This document shows, piece by piece, positions 1 to 7,372 of a DNA stretch of 26,820 bases; within the stretch, counting starts at the first letter, position 1; every line of letters starts with the position of its first letter. This DNA is from a virus. The stretch spans positions 1 through 26,820 of the IMG/VR virus record IMGVR_UViG_3300017987_004248. One strand, 5' to 3'. Under the pieces are notes generated by a model. The model was not told where the DNA came from. It saw only the letters and a list, made by a program, of their open reading frames with translations, and made no database searches. Position numbers and translations under genes: made by a program.

Positions 1-149
1 CGACTGCACGTCCTCGATGTACTACAGTACGCCTCCGTGCGGCGGACAAACTACGCCTTGTACTGACCCGAAACTCCGCGCTAAAGGGGTCTGAGACCCC
101 GATCAATTCCTAAAAAGAGCGATTTGTTGTAAAAGATACAGATAATCTC
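1..149. other. Left-edge sequence without a clear gene
   Basis: No complete gene is visible. On the + strand, frame 1 is open from the window edge to a TGA at 64-66 (about 21 residues) and frame 2 to a TGA near 92-94; either could be the 3' end of a gene cut by the window, but neither shows a family I recognise. GTACT/AGTAC (19-23/26-30) is a short inverted repeat. A hairpin GGGGTC-TGA-GACCCC sits at 86-100 with no T-tract after it, so it is at best a weak terminator. This could be flanking host DNA. Confidence 0.3.
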
Positions 150-178
150 TTGACTTAATTGCTTTTCTTAAATATAAT
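150..178 (+). promoter_or_regulatory. Sigma70-type promoter upstream of the HNH gene
   Basis: The -35 box is TTGACT (150-155), the spacer is exactly 17 bp, and the -10 box is a perfect TATAAT (173-178). This is the best promoter match in the window. The predicted start is near 185, leaving a leader of about 160 nt before the HNH start codon at 349. The spacing and hexamers are read directly; activity is inferred. Confidence 0.7.
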
Positions 179-196
179 TCATCCAGTTTTAATAAT

Positions 197-294
197 GGAC
201 ACCGCAGGGCAGGCGGAATGCTCGTTAGTCCTCAAGGCCGTTCGCGGAGGCTCACATCCGACTACAAACCGCTTGCTGTTTTAGGCTGGTTTCC
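197..294 (+). ncRNA. Candidate structured leader or small RNA
   Basis: Downstream of the strong promoter the sequence folds by eye into one rod. The outer stem is GGACACC (197-203) with GGTTTCC (288-294), one mismatch. The second is GCAGGCGG (209-216) with CCGCTTGC (269-276), eight pairs with one G-U. Then TAGTC (226-230) pairs with GACTA (260-264), and a terminal CCG-TTCG-CGG hairpin lies at 238-247. The stems are separated by asymmetric internal loops. It is GC-richer than its surroundings and no intrinsic terminator follows, so it could be a 5' leader (riboswitch or attenuator-like) of the HNH gene or an independent small RNA. I do not recognise an Rfam class. Confidence 0.35.
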
Positions 295-348
295 GAAGTG
301 TGATTTTATGTAAATATGAACAGTTATTTTGAAAAAGGGGATTAGAAA

Positions 349-876
349 TTGGCAAAACGAAAAAAGGTGCCGGGCAAAACAGAGGTAGAGGTTTTGACAA
401 AGAGCCGTCGCAGGTGTTGTTTATGCTTTGCTCTGGAACGTGACTTAGACATTAAACAGGGTCAAATAGACCATATTGACGGCAATACTCAAAATAATGT
501 TTTTGATAATTTGGCCTTTTTATGCCTTAACCACCATGACCAAAAGGGTACCAGAACAAGTCAGAGCAAAGGCTTGAAGCAAGACGAAGTTAAACAATAC
601 AGAAATGAGTTATACTTACATCTTGCAGATTGGGGCTTTGAGGATGACAGGGAGAATTTCTTGCGATATTTGGCGGCACAGGTAGATATTGAGCACATGG
701 CAAAATCTGCTCTTCGTATTGCTTCGCGATTTTCATGGCATGGAGAAAGTATAGCTACAGAAGCTCTTACTCAGGCAGAAATCGAATATATTGATAGTGA
801 CTTGATTATTCCCTTGCTAGGTGTAGTGTTGGCCTCAAAGTGGCATAAATTATATGGAAGTGGCACAGGTTTTTAG
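349..876 (+). CDS. HNH endonuclease-like protein
   Basis: This 175-aa protein has an HNH (beta-beta-alpha metal) nuclease core: CLC at about residues 25-27, then DHIDGN at about 41-46, then DNLAFLCLNHH at about 53-63, which supplies the conserved D-H, N and H-H positions. HNH enzymes nick or cut DNA using one divalent metal. The C-terminal 90 residues match nothing I know and contain no RuvC-like or other nuclease domain. The start is TTG at 349, chosen because AAAAAGGGG lies 8 nt upstream and no better start exists. The gene is AT-rich compared with the phage late genes, has its own promoter and leader, and is convergent with the glycosyltransferase gene. It may be a phage accessory gene or lie outside the phage end; position alone does not decide. 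Confidence 0.72.
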   Translation: MAKRKKVPGKTEVEVLTKSRRRCCLCFALERDLDIKQGQIDHIDGNTQNNVFDNLAFLCLNHHDQKGTRTSQSKGLKQDEVKQYRNELYLHLADWGFEDDRENFLRYLAAQVDIEHMAKSALRIASRFSWHGESIATEALTQAEIEYIDSDLIIPLLGVVLASKWHKLYGSGTGF

Positions 877-888
877 CGCAGAAAACAA

Positions 889-924
889 CCGCCCGACCAT
901 TTTTTGTCGTTAGCGGCAAACCTT
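889..924 (+). terminator. Possible weak terminator between convergent genes
   Basis: CCGC (889-892) and CGAC (894-897) pair with GTCG (906-909) and GCGG (913-916), with bulges, and a short T5 run follows after six bases. It lies 13 nt past the HNH stop and before the stop of the opposing glycosyltransferase gene. The stem is imperfect, so the call is tentative. The gap also holds TGTCGTTAGCGGCA, which starts with TG as transposable-phage ends do, but that is not specific. Confidence 0.25.
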
Positions 925-958
925 TTTAATAGATTTTTAAATAACCCTTAAAATATTG

Positions 959-2239
959 TTACAACTTACCTCTTTTGCATTCGAATTTTTTTCGGCCTAA
1001 CTTTGTCGGCAGGCCACAACAAAAGTCGGGGCATTTATAACCGCCGTTGCAGATTTTGCACGCCATTCTGCGTCTGATATATTCGTTTTGGTCAACCATT
1101 TCATCCAGACGATTTAATTTTTTCATCTTAGCTTTGGCGGTTTCGTAACCGAGTACAATCTGTTCGATAGTAAGAACCGGCTCTGTTTTTTTCATTGGCC
1201 TGAACTCTTCTGGCATAAAGTATTCTTTTATCAACCTACTAACCGACTTTTGGCTGAATAAGTTTATTAATTTTTTACGTGCTACTTTTGGACTTATAGA
1301 TTTTGGGGTATAAAGCCGGTAGGCAAGAGTTGATTTAAAAAAGTGCCTACAAGTTACGCTGGAATGAATATAGATTTTACCTGGGTGTTCTTTGTGCTGT
1401 AGTTGCGCCTTCATCGACCATTCCAAGCCTTCATTGCCGGACTTTCCAAGCGATAAATCAGCACCGCCTAAAGCGTCCCACCTTTTCTTGCTAATCATCC
1501 AAGCATCGCCATCGGCAAAACATAGACTTTGGGCGATAAGCGGCCTGTGTTTTTTTGGTAGAGCAGCACGGCGTTTGCAGGCGTTAAGTTTATTGTCGAG
1601 AACATAGAAAACAATCTCTTTGGCTTCGTCTGATTCTTTTTGAGAACGCAAAACAGCAGCGCCTATATTGACGGGATTCGCAATCGTTTTAAGTTTCAAG
1701 TCCCACGCTGAACTCATCCGGCAATGAGCAGGGCAAAAGAACAGAAATTTGCCTTCTGCAACAACAGCGGCTTTATTCAGACAGGCACGCCGCCCTATAG
1801 GTTCTTCGTTCTGTAAAACTTTAACTTTCGGGTTTTCAACCACTCCATAATTATAACCGTCAAGAACTACGATAATTTCAATCTCTCCGGAAGCGGTTGA
1901 AAGTAAGTTTTCTATCGTATTATTCAACTGCTTTTCTTCCGTAGCCGTTATAATTACGGTAGTCAAAACCCGCCGCACCGCTTTTTCGTTTGCAAGTAAA
2001 TTGCCCCTATAGATTTTAAGTTCATGCCTGTCACGAACATAGTTCCTCTTGTTCAATTCTTGTGGTTCTATCCGTTTCCTGCCAAGCCCCTTTTTGTTTA
2101 ATGTTTTGCCATCCCAATTTCCACGGCAGACGTGGATACACCATTGTCGGGGTACGTACAGAGGCTTACCGTGTTCCTCTGCCATCTTCTCACAAATACC
2201 GCCTCGAAATTTTCTACAATATTCATCCCACATTTTCAC
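959..2239 (-). CDS. Glycosyltransferase family 2/27-like protein with Cys-rich ends
   Basis: This 426-aa protein has a GT-A glycosyltransferase fold at about residues 88-300. TTVIITATEE opens the nucleotide-binding half, EIIVVLDGYN supplies the Asp of the first acidic position, and PIGRRACLNKAAVVAEGKF is typical of GT2 and polypeptide GalNAc-transferase-like enzymes. The metal-binding DxH triplet expected after FLFF reads C-P-A-H-C (169-173), so the Asp is Pro, while GNEGLEW (268-274) resembles the later GG-E-N-E motif. Four Cys lie in the first 40 residues and seven near the C-terminus (CKIC, KCPDFCC, ECK), suggesting metal-binding appendages. The start is GTG at 2239, overlapping the previous stop by 4 nt; an in-frame ATG at 2233 is the alternative. 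It is the last gene of the fibre module and may glycosylate a virion protein (inference). Confidence 0.72.
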   Translation of the reverse strand: MKMWDEYCRKFRGGICEKMAEEHGKPLYVPRQWCIHVCRGNWDGKTLNKKGLGRKRIEPQELNKRNYVRDRHELKIYRGNLLANEKAVRRVLTTVIITATEEKQLNNTIENLLSTASGEIEIIVVLDGYNYGVVENPKVKVLQNEEPIGRRACLNKAAVVAEGKFLFFCPAHCRMSSAWDLKLKTIANPVNIGAAVLRSQKESDEAKEIVFYVLDNKLNACKRRAALPKKHRPLIAQSLCFADGDAWMISKKRWDALGGADLSLGKSGNEGLEWSMKAQLQHKEHPGKIYIHSSVTCRHFFKSTLAYRLYTPKSISPKVARKKLINLFSQKSVSRLIKEYFMPEEFRPMKKTEPVLTIEQIVLGYETAKAKMKKLNRLDEMVDQNEYIRRRMACKICNGGYKCPDFCCGLPTKLGRKKFECKRGKL

Positions 2240-2628
2240 GGGAAATTAGTTCCGTCCGTATAAATAACAACATCAATATCGTCTGTGTCAAACTCCAATA
2301 AACATTCCATTCCTATATCACTTCCTGTATGCTGTTGTAGGTAACATTCGTAGCCAGTATAGTCGGGGTGACAATTTTCAATAAGATTGCTTGTTACATC
2401 TGCTATTTTATTGCTGTCCGAATCCTCAATATCGTCCCCACTCTTAGCATTGTCGATAAAGTCTTGACTGCAATTTATAACACGCATAACACCGGCAGCA
2501 GTTCCCGCACCCCAATTACCATAATCAAACGACCAAACTTCCGCAGTTTCGCTGGCCGCTCCTACGATATTTATAGTTTCACCAATTACCGGTTCGTGCT
2601 CACCATTTGCATACCAAAAACAAATCAT
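2236..2628 (-). CDS. Small acidic protein of unknown function
   Basis: This 130-aa protein is not recognised. It is acidic, with DGDD/DSDS-like stretches in the middle and a repeated Asp-rich end (EFDTDDIDVV), and has four Cys. A longer frame begins at 2649, but the start at 2628 is preferred: the preceding peptidase stop (TAG, 2639-2637) overlaps AGGAG, which sits 6 nt before this ATG. It overlaps the glycosyltransferase start by 4 nt, so peptidase, this gene and the glycosyltransferase form a translationally coupled trio. A virion-surface or fibre-tip role is possible from context only. Confidence 0.6.
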   Translation of the reverse strand: MICFWYANGEHEPVIGETINIVGAASETAEVWSFDYGNWGAGTAAGVMRVINCSQDFIDNAKSGDDIEDSDSNKIADVTSNLIENCHPDYTGYECYLQQHTGSDIGMECLLEFDTDDIDVVIYTDGTNFP

Positions 2629-2636
2629 TCTTTCTC

Positions 2637-4127
2637 CTATGTCCAACAACAGTCACATCCTATGTCAAACTCAGTTCGATGCGGAGCCAAGCCGAGACCG
2701 TCACTCCAATAGTAACCAGTCCAAAAACCGTTCCCATACGTGCAGTTATCACGCCATCGTTCCCACTCCCATCCCATCATGTAATAACAACCGTTATAAG
2801 TGTTGTCCCTTACGTAAATAAAATCTTTGCAAGCCAAAATAGCAGCTTCCTCGCATTCTCCATCTTCAAGCCAAGTGGCACACCTTGTGTCAAAAATCCA
2901 CTTCTTGAACTCGTTAACGTGGACGTGCAAAAACGGCGGGTCTTCGTCTAAGTCCCAATAGTCTGGTAATATACAACGACAGTCCGGCCATACCGGCTCT
3001 TGCACTACAGGCGGTCTCTGGCAGCACGTTTCACAGATATATAAAACACCGTCTATTATGCGGTGTAGTAAGTGTCCATAAGTCGGCCTGAATCCTATTG
3101 GTACGTCTGTTCCTATGCCGCTTCCGGACTCTGAACAAAAAGTAAAAGATAAAGCATCAACAACATCCCCTATATGGTTCGCAAGTGTAAATTGTCCGTC
3201 CCACGTCCCCGCAAATAACAAGCCCACAGCGTTCATATCCGAAGGGTCAAATATCACCGAGCCGGAATCACCGCCTGCCGAAAACCTACCATAATCCCAA
3301 TCGGTTTCGATAAGTAGCTGGTCGATAAACACGGCAGCGCCTACGCTATACTCCACTTCAACATCAAAATTAAAAGAGAGTACCCATCCCTGCGTATATT
3401 CCGTTGTTCTGCCTACCTTCGCAACCAATAGGGGCAGTTGGTCAAAAGTCCAGTCCCTCAAGTCTTTCGTGCCCTGAATCTCGTAATCATAATTCATAAT
3501 CGCAGTCGAACCGTCCGCCTGCGTATCTATATCGCATAGAGCCGCATCAACCAAATTGTCACCGCCCACAAAATCGATAAAAACATAACTATCTAAGTCG
3601 CCGATTTTATCGGCGACAGTTCCTCCGTCAGCAACTCCAGGCTGGTATATATCATCACCATTGTCCACGTTGTTGGAGTTGGCCAAAACGTGATTATTTG
3701 ACAGGATATATTTCGTACTGTCTTTGCATACTACCGAGCCGAGCGTACCCGCCGACATTGCGTAATGTCCTATCGAAACCCCTGCCAGTGCTGGTCTATA
3801 TTTATCGGCATAAGAAAACGCTTCCATCATCGGGCGTTCAGTAACAATAATCTCCAAAAAACCATCATCCTCTGGCCTCTCTCGTAATTTCAATCCCTCT
3901 AAGTGTCTGTGTGAATCCAGTTTCTTTGTTGACCACATAGCTATTGCAAACCGATGCCCTTTATCATAACCCTTGTCGCCTTCTTTCAAAAATATCAATC
4001 CGCAGCCGTGAACTTTTGATTGTTTTTTCTCGACACGAACAGATTTATTGATTTCGACACGAAGCCGTTGCCGGTATTTGTCGGCTATGCGTTTCGCCTT
4101 TTCGTAATTTTTACGGCCACCCTTCAT
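2637..4127 (-). CDS. Trypsin-fold (S1/PA clan) serine peptidase
   Basis: This 496-aa protein has a chymotrypsin-like catalytic triad readable in order: His146 in LSNNHVLA, Asp194 in LVDAALCDID, and Ser288 in GGDSGS. Around it are the usual strands (GTLGSVVCKD before the His; GLLFAGT after the Ser). The first 100 residues are basic then mixed and unknown. After about residue 335 comes a Cys- and Trp-rich tail of about 160 residues (CETCCQRPP, DCRC, CDCCW) that could bind metal or form disulfides. The frame extends upstream to 4205, but ATG 4127 is chosen because it sits in TAATG, sharing a base with the previous stop, with GAGGAGG just upstream. Placed among fibre genes, it may process a fibre or digest a host surface protein (inference). 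No signal peptide is visible. Confidence 0.85.
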   Translation of the reverse strand: MKGGRKNYEKAKRIADKYRQRLRVEINKSVRVEKKQSKVHGCGLIFLKEGDKGYDKGHRFAIAMWSTKKLDSHRHLEGLKLRERPEDDGFLEIIVTERPMMEAFSYADKYRPALAGVSIGHYAMSAGTLGSVVCKDSTKYILSNNHVLANSNNVDNGDDIYQPGVADGGTVADKIGDLDSYVFIDFVGGDNLVDAALCDIDTQADGSTAIMNYDYEIQGTKDLRDWTFDQLPLLVAKVGRTTEYTQGWVLSFNFDVEVEYSVGAAVFIDQLLIETDWDYGRFSAGGDSGSVIFDPSDMNAVGLLFAGTWDGQFTLANHIGDVVDALSFTFCSESGSGIGTDVPIGFRPTYGHLLHRIIDGVLYICETCCQRPPVVQEPVWPDCRCILPDYWDLDEDPPFLHVHVNEFKKWIFDTRCATWLEDGECEEAAILACKDFIYVRDNTYNGCYYMMGWEWERWRDNCTYGNGFWTGYYWSDGLGLAPHRTEFDIGCDCCWT

Positions 4128-4792
4128 TATGCCTCCTCTGTCCAAGTGCCGTACTTCGATATTGTCGCCCAGTCCCCGTTTGAGTCGGCTACCAACATTA
4201 AACATTCACCGATAGCGTTCGCTGTTTTATACTTGTTGGCGGTCTGGCCGCTGTCATCCCTGATTGTTGCAGAACCAGGGTCAACTCGTAATTCCTGCGC
4301 TGCCTGTACGGCAAAGGCAAACTTCGTCCCCGCCGGTGCTGAAGCTGGCAGGGTAAGCGTAATTGCTCCGCTTGCCCCCAAATTGGAATGCGCTGTTCCG
4401 GTTTCCGCTACTGTAAGCGTGTCGTTGGCGGTATGTTCTTCGATTTCCGACCATTCTTCACAATCCCTCGATACGTTAAACCAGTCGAGCGATTTCCATA
4501 CGCCATCGTCTTTTGTAACCCAGAACATCCATCCATCCTTCAATCGGGGGACAACTTCGTCAAGGTTGTAATCGCCGTGTATATTCGGATAAACATCAAC
4601 CTCTTCTCCGGCCGCGTCACGGTCAAGGTAGCAAACAATTTTTGTGTCCGATGGTGCATCGGTTTTACAAAACGCCTTACGGTACCCCTCATACCTGACA
4701 GCTTTGGTTATTTGTATGCTCTCTGGGGACTGCAACTGTTCATTTTTGGCCGCAATCCTGATTTGGTGTATTTTGTCATCCGTGACACTCAA
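4127..4792 (-). CDS. Fibre- or tail-associated beta-rich protein
   Basis: This 221-aa protein has two apparent halves. The N-terminal part (about 1-105) is not recognised. From about 120 onward it has the repetitive beta-strand texture common in phage fibre tips: TLTVAETGTAHSNLG, ITLTLPASAPAGTKFAFAV and ANAIGECLMLVADSNGDW. The start is TTG at 4792, supported by GGAGG 8-9 nt upstream overlapping the end of the LamG gene, with only 3 nt between the genes. It ends in TAATG, coupled to the peptidase gene. It is likely a structural partner of the neighbouring fibre-like proteins. Confidence 0.65.
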   Translation of the reverse strand: MSVTDDKIHQIRIAAKNEQLQSPESIQITKAVRYEGYRKAFCKTDAPSDTKIVCYLDRDAAGEEVDVYPNIHGDYNLDEVVPRLKDGWMFWVTKDDGVWKSLDWFNVSRDCEEWSEIEEHTANDTLTVAETGTAHSNLGASGAITLTLPASAPAGTKFAFAVQAAQELRVDPGSATIRDDSGQTANKYKTANAIGECLMLVADSNGDWATISKYGTWTEEA

Positions 4793-4795
4793 GGG

Positions 4796-6160
4796 TCAGA
4801 CCTCCTGATAGCTTATTTGCAGTCCTGTAATCGCAGCAGGTCCTTGCGAATCCGCAAAGTCGGCTGCGTAGTTCGTGTTTTGAGATTCGCCTGCTGCGGT
4901 CCTGTAGCTGCGAACACAAAAACGATACATCTGTCCGTGGCTCAAAGCACCTGAGGTCCAGCTGAATTCACCGTTGCGCCCCAGCATATAAGGAATCGTA
5001 TCGTCCGGGCTCTCAAAGTCAAATCCCGACCCAGAGTCCATATAGATTTTGAAACCTGTCGGCTCGATCTCTTCGCCGGTCGGAGTGTATCGCCATCGTA
5101 TCTTGAATTTTGCCCCCGCCAGTTTTTCTATCGTCAAATCGTCCGGCGGATTCGGTGTACTGCCCACCATGTCCCCGTTCTCGTCAATTGCTATTATAAG
5201 GGCAGGCGAATCCTCGCTCTCTAATCCACAAGGACGGACCTGCCTGCGGATATAGTGCCATATCGTATTTGGCGGAAGGTCCTGGTCGTTTACCTGTACC
5301 TGCGAATCGTCAATGCCCATCACGGCCTGAACATTGTCATAATCCATATTACCGTCCTGTCCCCGATAAACTCTGTGGTAAATTCCCAGCTCCTGACCAT
5401 CACCACCATTATAAACCCAATCCATTTCATCATCGGTCAACTGGCGATTGTATAATGCAATTTCATCAAAATCACCCTCCCAACCATTGCCAAATAAATT
5501 ATTAAGCCACAATATTAAGTCTGAGCCAGAAGCAACATTGATTGTCCCTACTGCCGTTCCGGTCTTAACAAAATTTTTATATGATAAATTATCAAGACCA
5601 ACAGTGCCGGTTTTCAAGGTCGCTGTTTGGGCAGAATTATCATAATTGATTGCAACAAAATACGTTGTCCCTGCGTTATGAACTCCACTGTCACCAGCCC
5701 AATAATTTCTCTTATCCGCATCGCCACTGCCATCAACTGAAATATAAAAGAATGGACGAATTGTAGGACCAGAACCTAAAACCGACCCAAGATGATAACT
5801 TCGTCCACCAACTCCAACTTCATTCGAAGTACCTTTAGCTAAAATATCTTTGTTTTCCGTGGCGGGTACTTTTTGCCGTGCCCAATAACAAAAACACAAA
5901 TCACCGGTTATGCTCAAAGCGTCATAGTGCGGAACTGAGCTAAAGACAAGCCCACCTTCCTCGTCACCTTCAACGAGAAATTGTCTTTCAAGGTTTGCGT
6001 GTGCAGCGGCTATGGAAAATGTGTTTGTATCTACTTCGCCTTCGTCGCCGTATGCCGTACCGTGAGTACCAACTTCATTGATAATAACACTATTGGCAGT
6101 ATTATCATTGAGCTTTAGGTATAAAACCAAATTGTCGAATCCAGGCGGAACCGCTGCCAT
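4796..6160 (-). CDS. LamG-like/fibronectin III protein, putative receptor-binding fibre
   Basis: This 454-aa protein starts with a concanavalin-like LamG jelly roll (about residues 8-255): LVLYLKLNDN, then SITGDLCFCYWAR, then the diagnostic end DEIALYNRQLTDDEMDWVYN. Residues of about 265-335 form a linker (YRGQDGNMDYDNVQ). A fibronectin type III-like domain follows at about 335-450, with PPDDLTIEKL, KIRWRYTP, TGFKIYMDSG and GQMYRFCVRSYR. LamG domains commonly bind carbohydrate and are frequent in phage adhesins. The ATG at 6160 shares a base with the preceding stop (TAATG) behind GGGAG. I infer a cell-surface-binding role. Confidence 0.75.
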   Translation of the reverse strand: MAAVPPGFDNLVLYLKLNDNTANSVIINEVGTHGTAYGDEGEVDTNTFSIAAAHANLERQFLVEGDEEGGLVFSSVPHYDALSITGDLCFCYWARQKVPATENKDILAKGTSNEVGVGGRSYHLGSVLGSGPTIRPFFYISVDGSGDADKRNYWAGDSGVHNAGTTYFVAINYDNSAQTATLKTGTVGLDNLSYKNFVKTGTAVGTINVASGSDLILWLNNLFGNGWEGDFDEIALYNRQLTDDEMDWVYNGGDGQELGIYHRVYRGQDGNMDYDNVQAVMGIDDSQVQVNDQDLPPNTIWHYIRRQVRPCGLESEDSPALIIAIDENGDMVGSTPNPPDDLTIEKLAGAKFKIRWRYTPTGEEIEPTGFKIYMDSGSGFDFESPDDTIPYMLGRNGEFSWTSGALSHGQMYRFCVRSYRTAAGESQNTNYAADFADSQGPAAITGLQISYQEV

Positions 6161-6408
6161 TATCCGACTCCCATTGAAACAGGACTGTAATCTTTGTCGA
6201 ACTTCGCACTATCAACAACCGATTTCACTCCATTCTTATCAACCAGCCATTGGCCATTCGACAGGACAAAATCTTTTACTTCATCTGTGTCTGTCATAAA
6301 AACACCGGACTTCTGGTCGAGCCTAACCCCACCAGGATAAGGTTTTTTACTTTCCTGAAAACGGTTAGCGTCCACCGTATCGCCTAACTTATCTTTATAT
6401 TCAGCCAT
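6160..6408 (-). CDS. Small fibre-module protein
   Basis: This 82-aa hydrophilic protein belongs to no family I recognise. The middle (GVFMTDTDEVKDFVLSNGQW) reads as alternating strand and turn. It is coupled to the LamG gene through TAATG. No strong Shine-Dalgarno sequence precedes ATG 6408; a 26-nt gap separates it from the upstream gene. Its place in the chain suggests a small structural or chaperone protein. Confidence 0.55.
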   Translation of the reverse strand: MAEYKDKLGDTVDANRFQESKKPYPGGVRLDQKSGVFMTDTDEVKDFVLSNGQWLVDKNGVKSVVDSAKFDKDYSPVSMGVG

Positions 6409-6434
6409 GATTTGTTGTCGTTCTTCGCCGAATC

Positions 6435-6818
6435 TTATTCATCGAATAGATAACCGAACACATCGATGGTAGCGGTGACATCGGCCGTCGCTCCGGTAAC
6501 CGGTTTAATGCCGAACTCATCGCCGGCGTCGAAGATGGTGTACTTTGCGTTATTACCCTCAATGACCATGTAATCGGTCGTTGCCGTCATGCTCGACAGA
6601 TCAACCGCATTCTTCCAGGTATCGGCGTTTGCACCATCACCTAAATCAAAGTCCGTTCCGCCGGCCAGGCTTCCCGATGGATTCCTCGGAACGCAGTGGG
6701 TGATAATACATTTTTGGCCTTCTGGAACCTTAAAGAGGATGGTTTTGCCATCGCCGTTTTGTAATTCTACGCCGGTTTTAGTGGTCAAGCGACTTAATAC
6801 ATTCTGGTCCAAATCCAT
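6435..6818 (-). CDS. Beta-sandwich-like phage structural protein
   Basis: This 127-aa protein has regularly spaced hydrophobic strands (GKTILFKVPEGQKCIITHCVPRN, DYMVIEGNNAKYTI, TATIDVFGYLF) and no charged helix. This is the pattern of small beta-sandwich decoration, baseplate or fibre proteins. ATG 6818 is preceded by AAGGAG, which overlaps the upstream gene's TAA. The KVPEGQKCIITHC segment resembles the N-terminal strand of proteins that form trimeric virion spikes, but I cannot name a family. Confidence 0.6.
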   Translation of the reverse strand: MDLDQNVLSRLTTKTGVELQNGDGKTILFKVPEGQKCIITHCVPRNPSGSLAGGTDFDLGDGANADTWKNAVDLSSMTATTDYMVIEGNNAKYTIFDAGDEFGIKPVTGATADVTATIDVFGYLFDE

Positions 6819-6828
6819 TTTTCACTCC

Positions 6829-7371
6829 TTATGAAATTACTACCTCGTTATCTTTACACACGACTTCATTGTTTTTACACACAACATTGTCCGGTGTGAG
6901 ATTTGTAAAAAGCTGCAGGAACGACTGCCCTCGCAGGTCCCGCACATCGGTAATATCGCCGTCGCTGTCAACGTCAATCTCTGCAAGTTTCATATGGTCC
7001 GCTACGGGCCAGCCGTTGCCGTCGATATCGCTGCCGATAGTGTTATCCCCATTGAGCCAGACACAAGTCGTATCGTTATCGGTCGGGTTGACATTGCTGC
7101 CTGGCGTATAGGTTTTGACCTCGCCCTTATAAAGGTACTTACCGCCCCGAACGTTAAATGTCGATGTTGTCGGGCAGTACACCCCCAGCGCCCCTGCCCA
7201 GGCCAGGGCGTTGACTATTCCCCAGAGAAACTTTACGTATTCGGTTATGAAGTTGTCGTTATTGTCCGTGATTAATTCGATGCCGAAGTTCTTAATATCG
7301 GTGAGCATATCGGCCTCAGGCGGATAGCCGCCCTCCATATTTGTTCCTGCCGTGTAACCTGACCGTGTCAT
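6829..7371 (-). CDS. Putative tail-fibre or baseplate protein
   Basis: This 180-aa protein has a helical start (DMLTDIKNFGIELITDN, FITEYVKFLWGIVNALAW). A beta-rich middle follows: TFNVRGGKYLYKGEVKTY, then CVWLNGDNTI and a WPVADHMKLAEIDVDSDGDI block. That block, strand-turn with DVRDLRGQS after it, is a signature I associate with phage fibre/baseplate proteins carrying a GKYLYKG- and KLAEI-type repeat; this is from memory and not certain. The C-terminus has two near-identical heptapeptides, VVCKNNE and VVCKDNE. ATG 7371 has AAGGAAG upstream. It is the first gene of the structural module after the early genes. Confidence 0.6.
   Translation of the reverse strand: MTRSGYTAGTNMEGGYPPEADMLTDIKNFGIELITDNNDNFITEYVKFLWGIVNALAWAGALGVYCPTTSTFNVRGGKYLYKGEVKTYTPGSNVNPTDNDTTCVWLNGDNTIGSDIDGNGWPVADHMKLAEIDVDSDGDITDVRDLRGQSFLQLFTNLTPDNVVCKNNEVVCKDNEVVIS
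6844..6885 (-). repeat. Two 21-bp tandem units at the end of the fibre gene
   Basis: Units 6844-6864 and 6865-6885 match at 16 of 21 positions and encode VVCKDNE and VVCKNNE at the C-terminus of the fibre-like protein. The differences are partly at third positions, so the repeat is an older in-frame duplication. The Cys pair could make an interchain bond in a trimer (inference). Confidence 0.6.
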
Positions 7372-7372
7372 T

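Noticed and set aside
197-876. HEARO/omega-RNA plus IscB-type nuclease system
   Set aside because: The HNH protein is only 175 aa and has no RuvC halves, bridge helix or PLMP-type region, so an RNA-guided system is not supported.
959-7371. Diversity-generating retroelement acting on the fibre genes
   Set aside because: No reverse transcriptase frame and no template/variable repeat pair is visible in the window.
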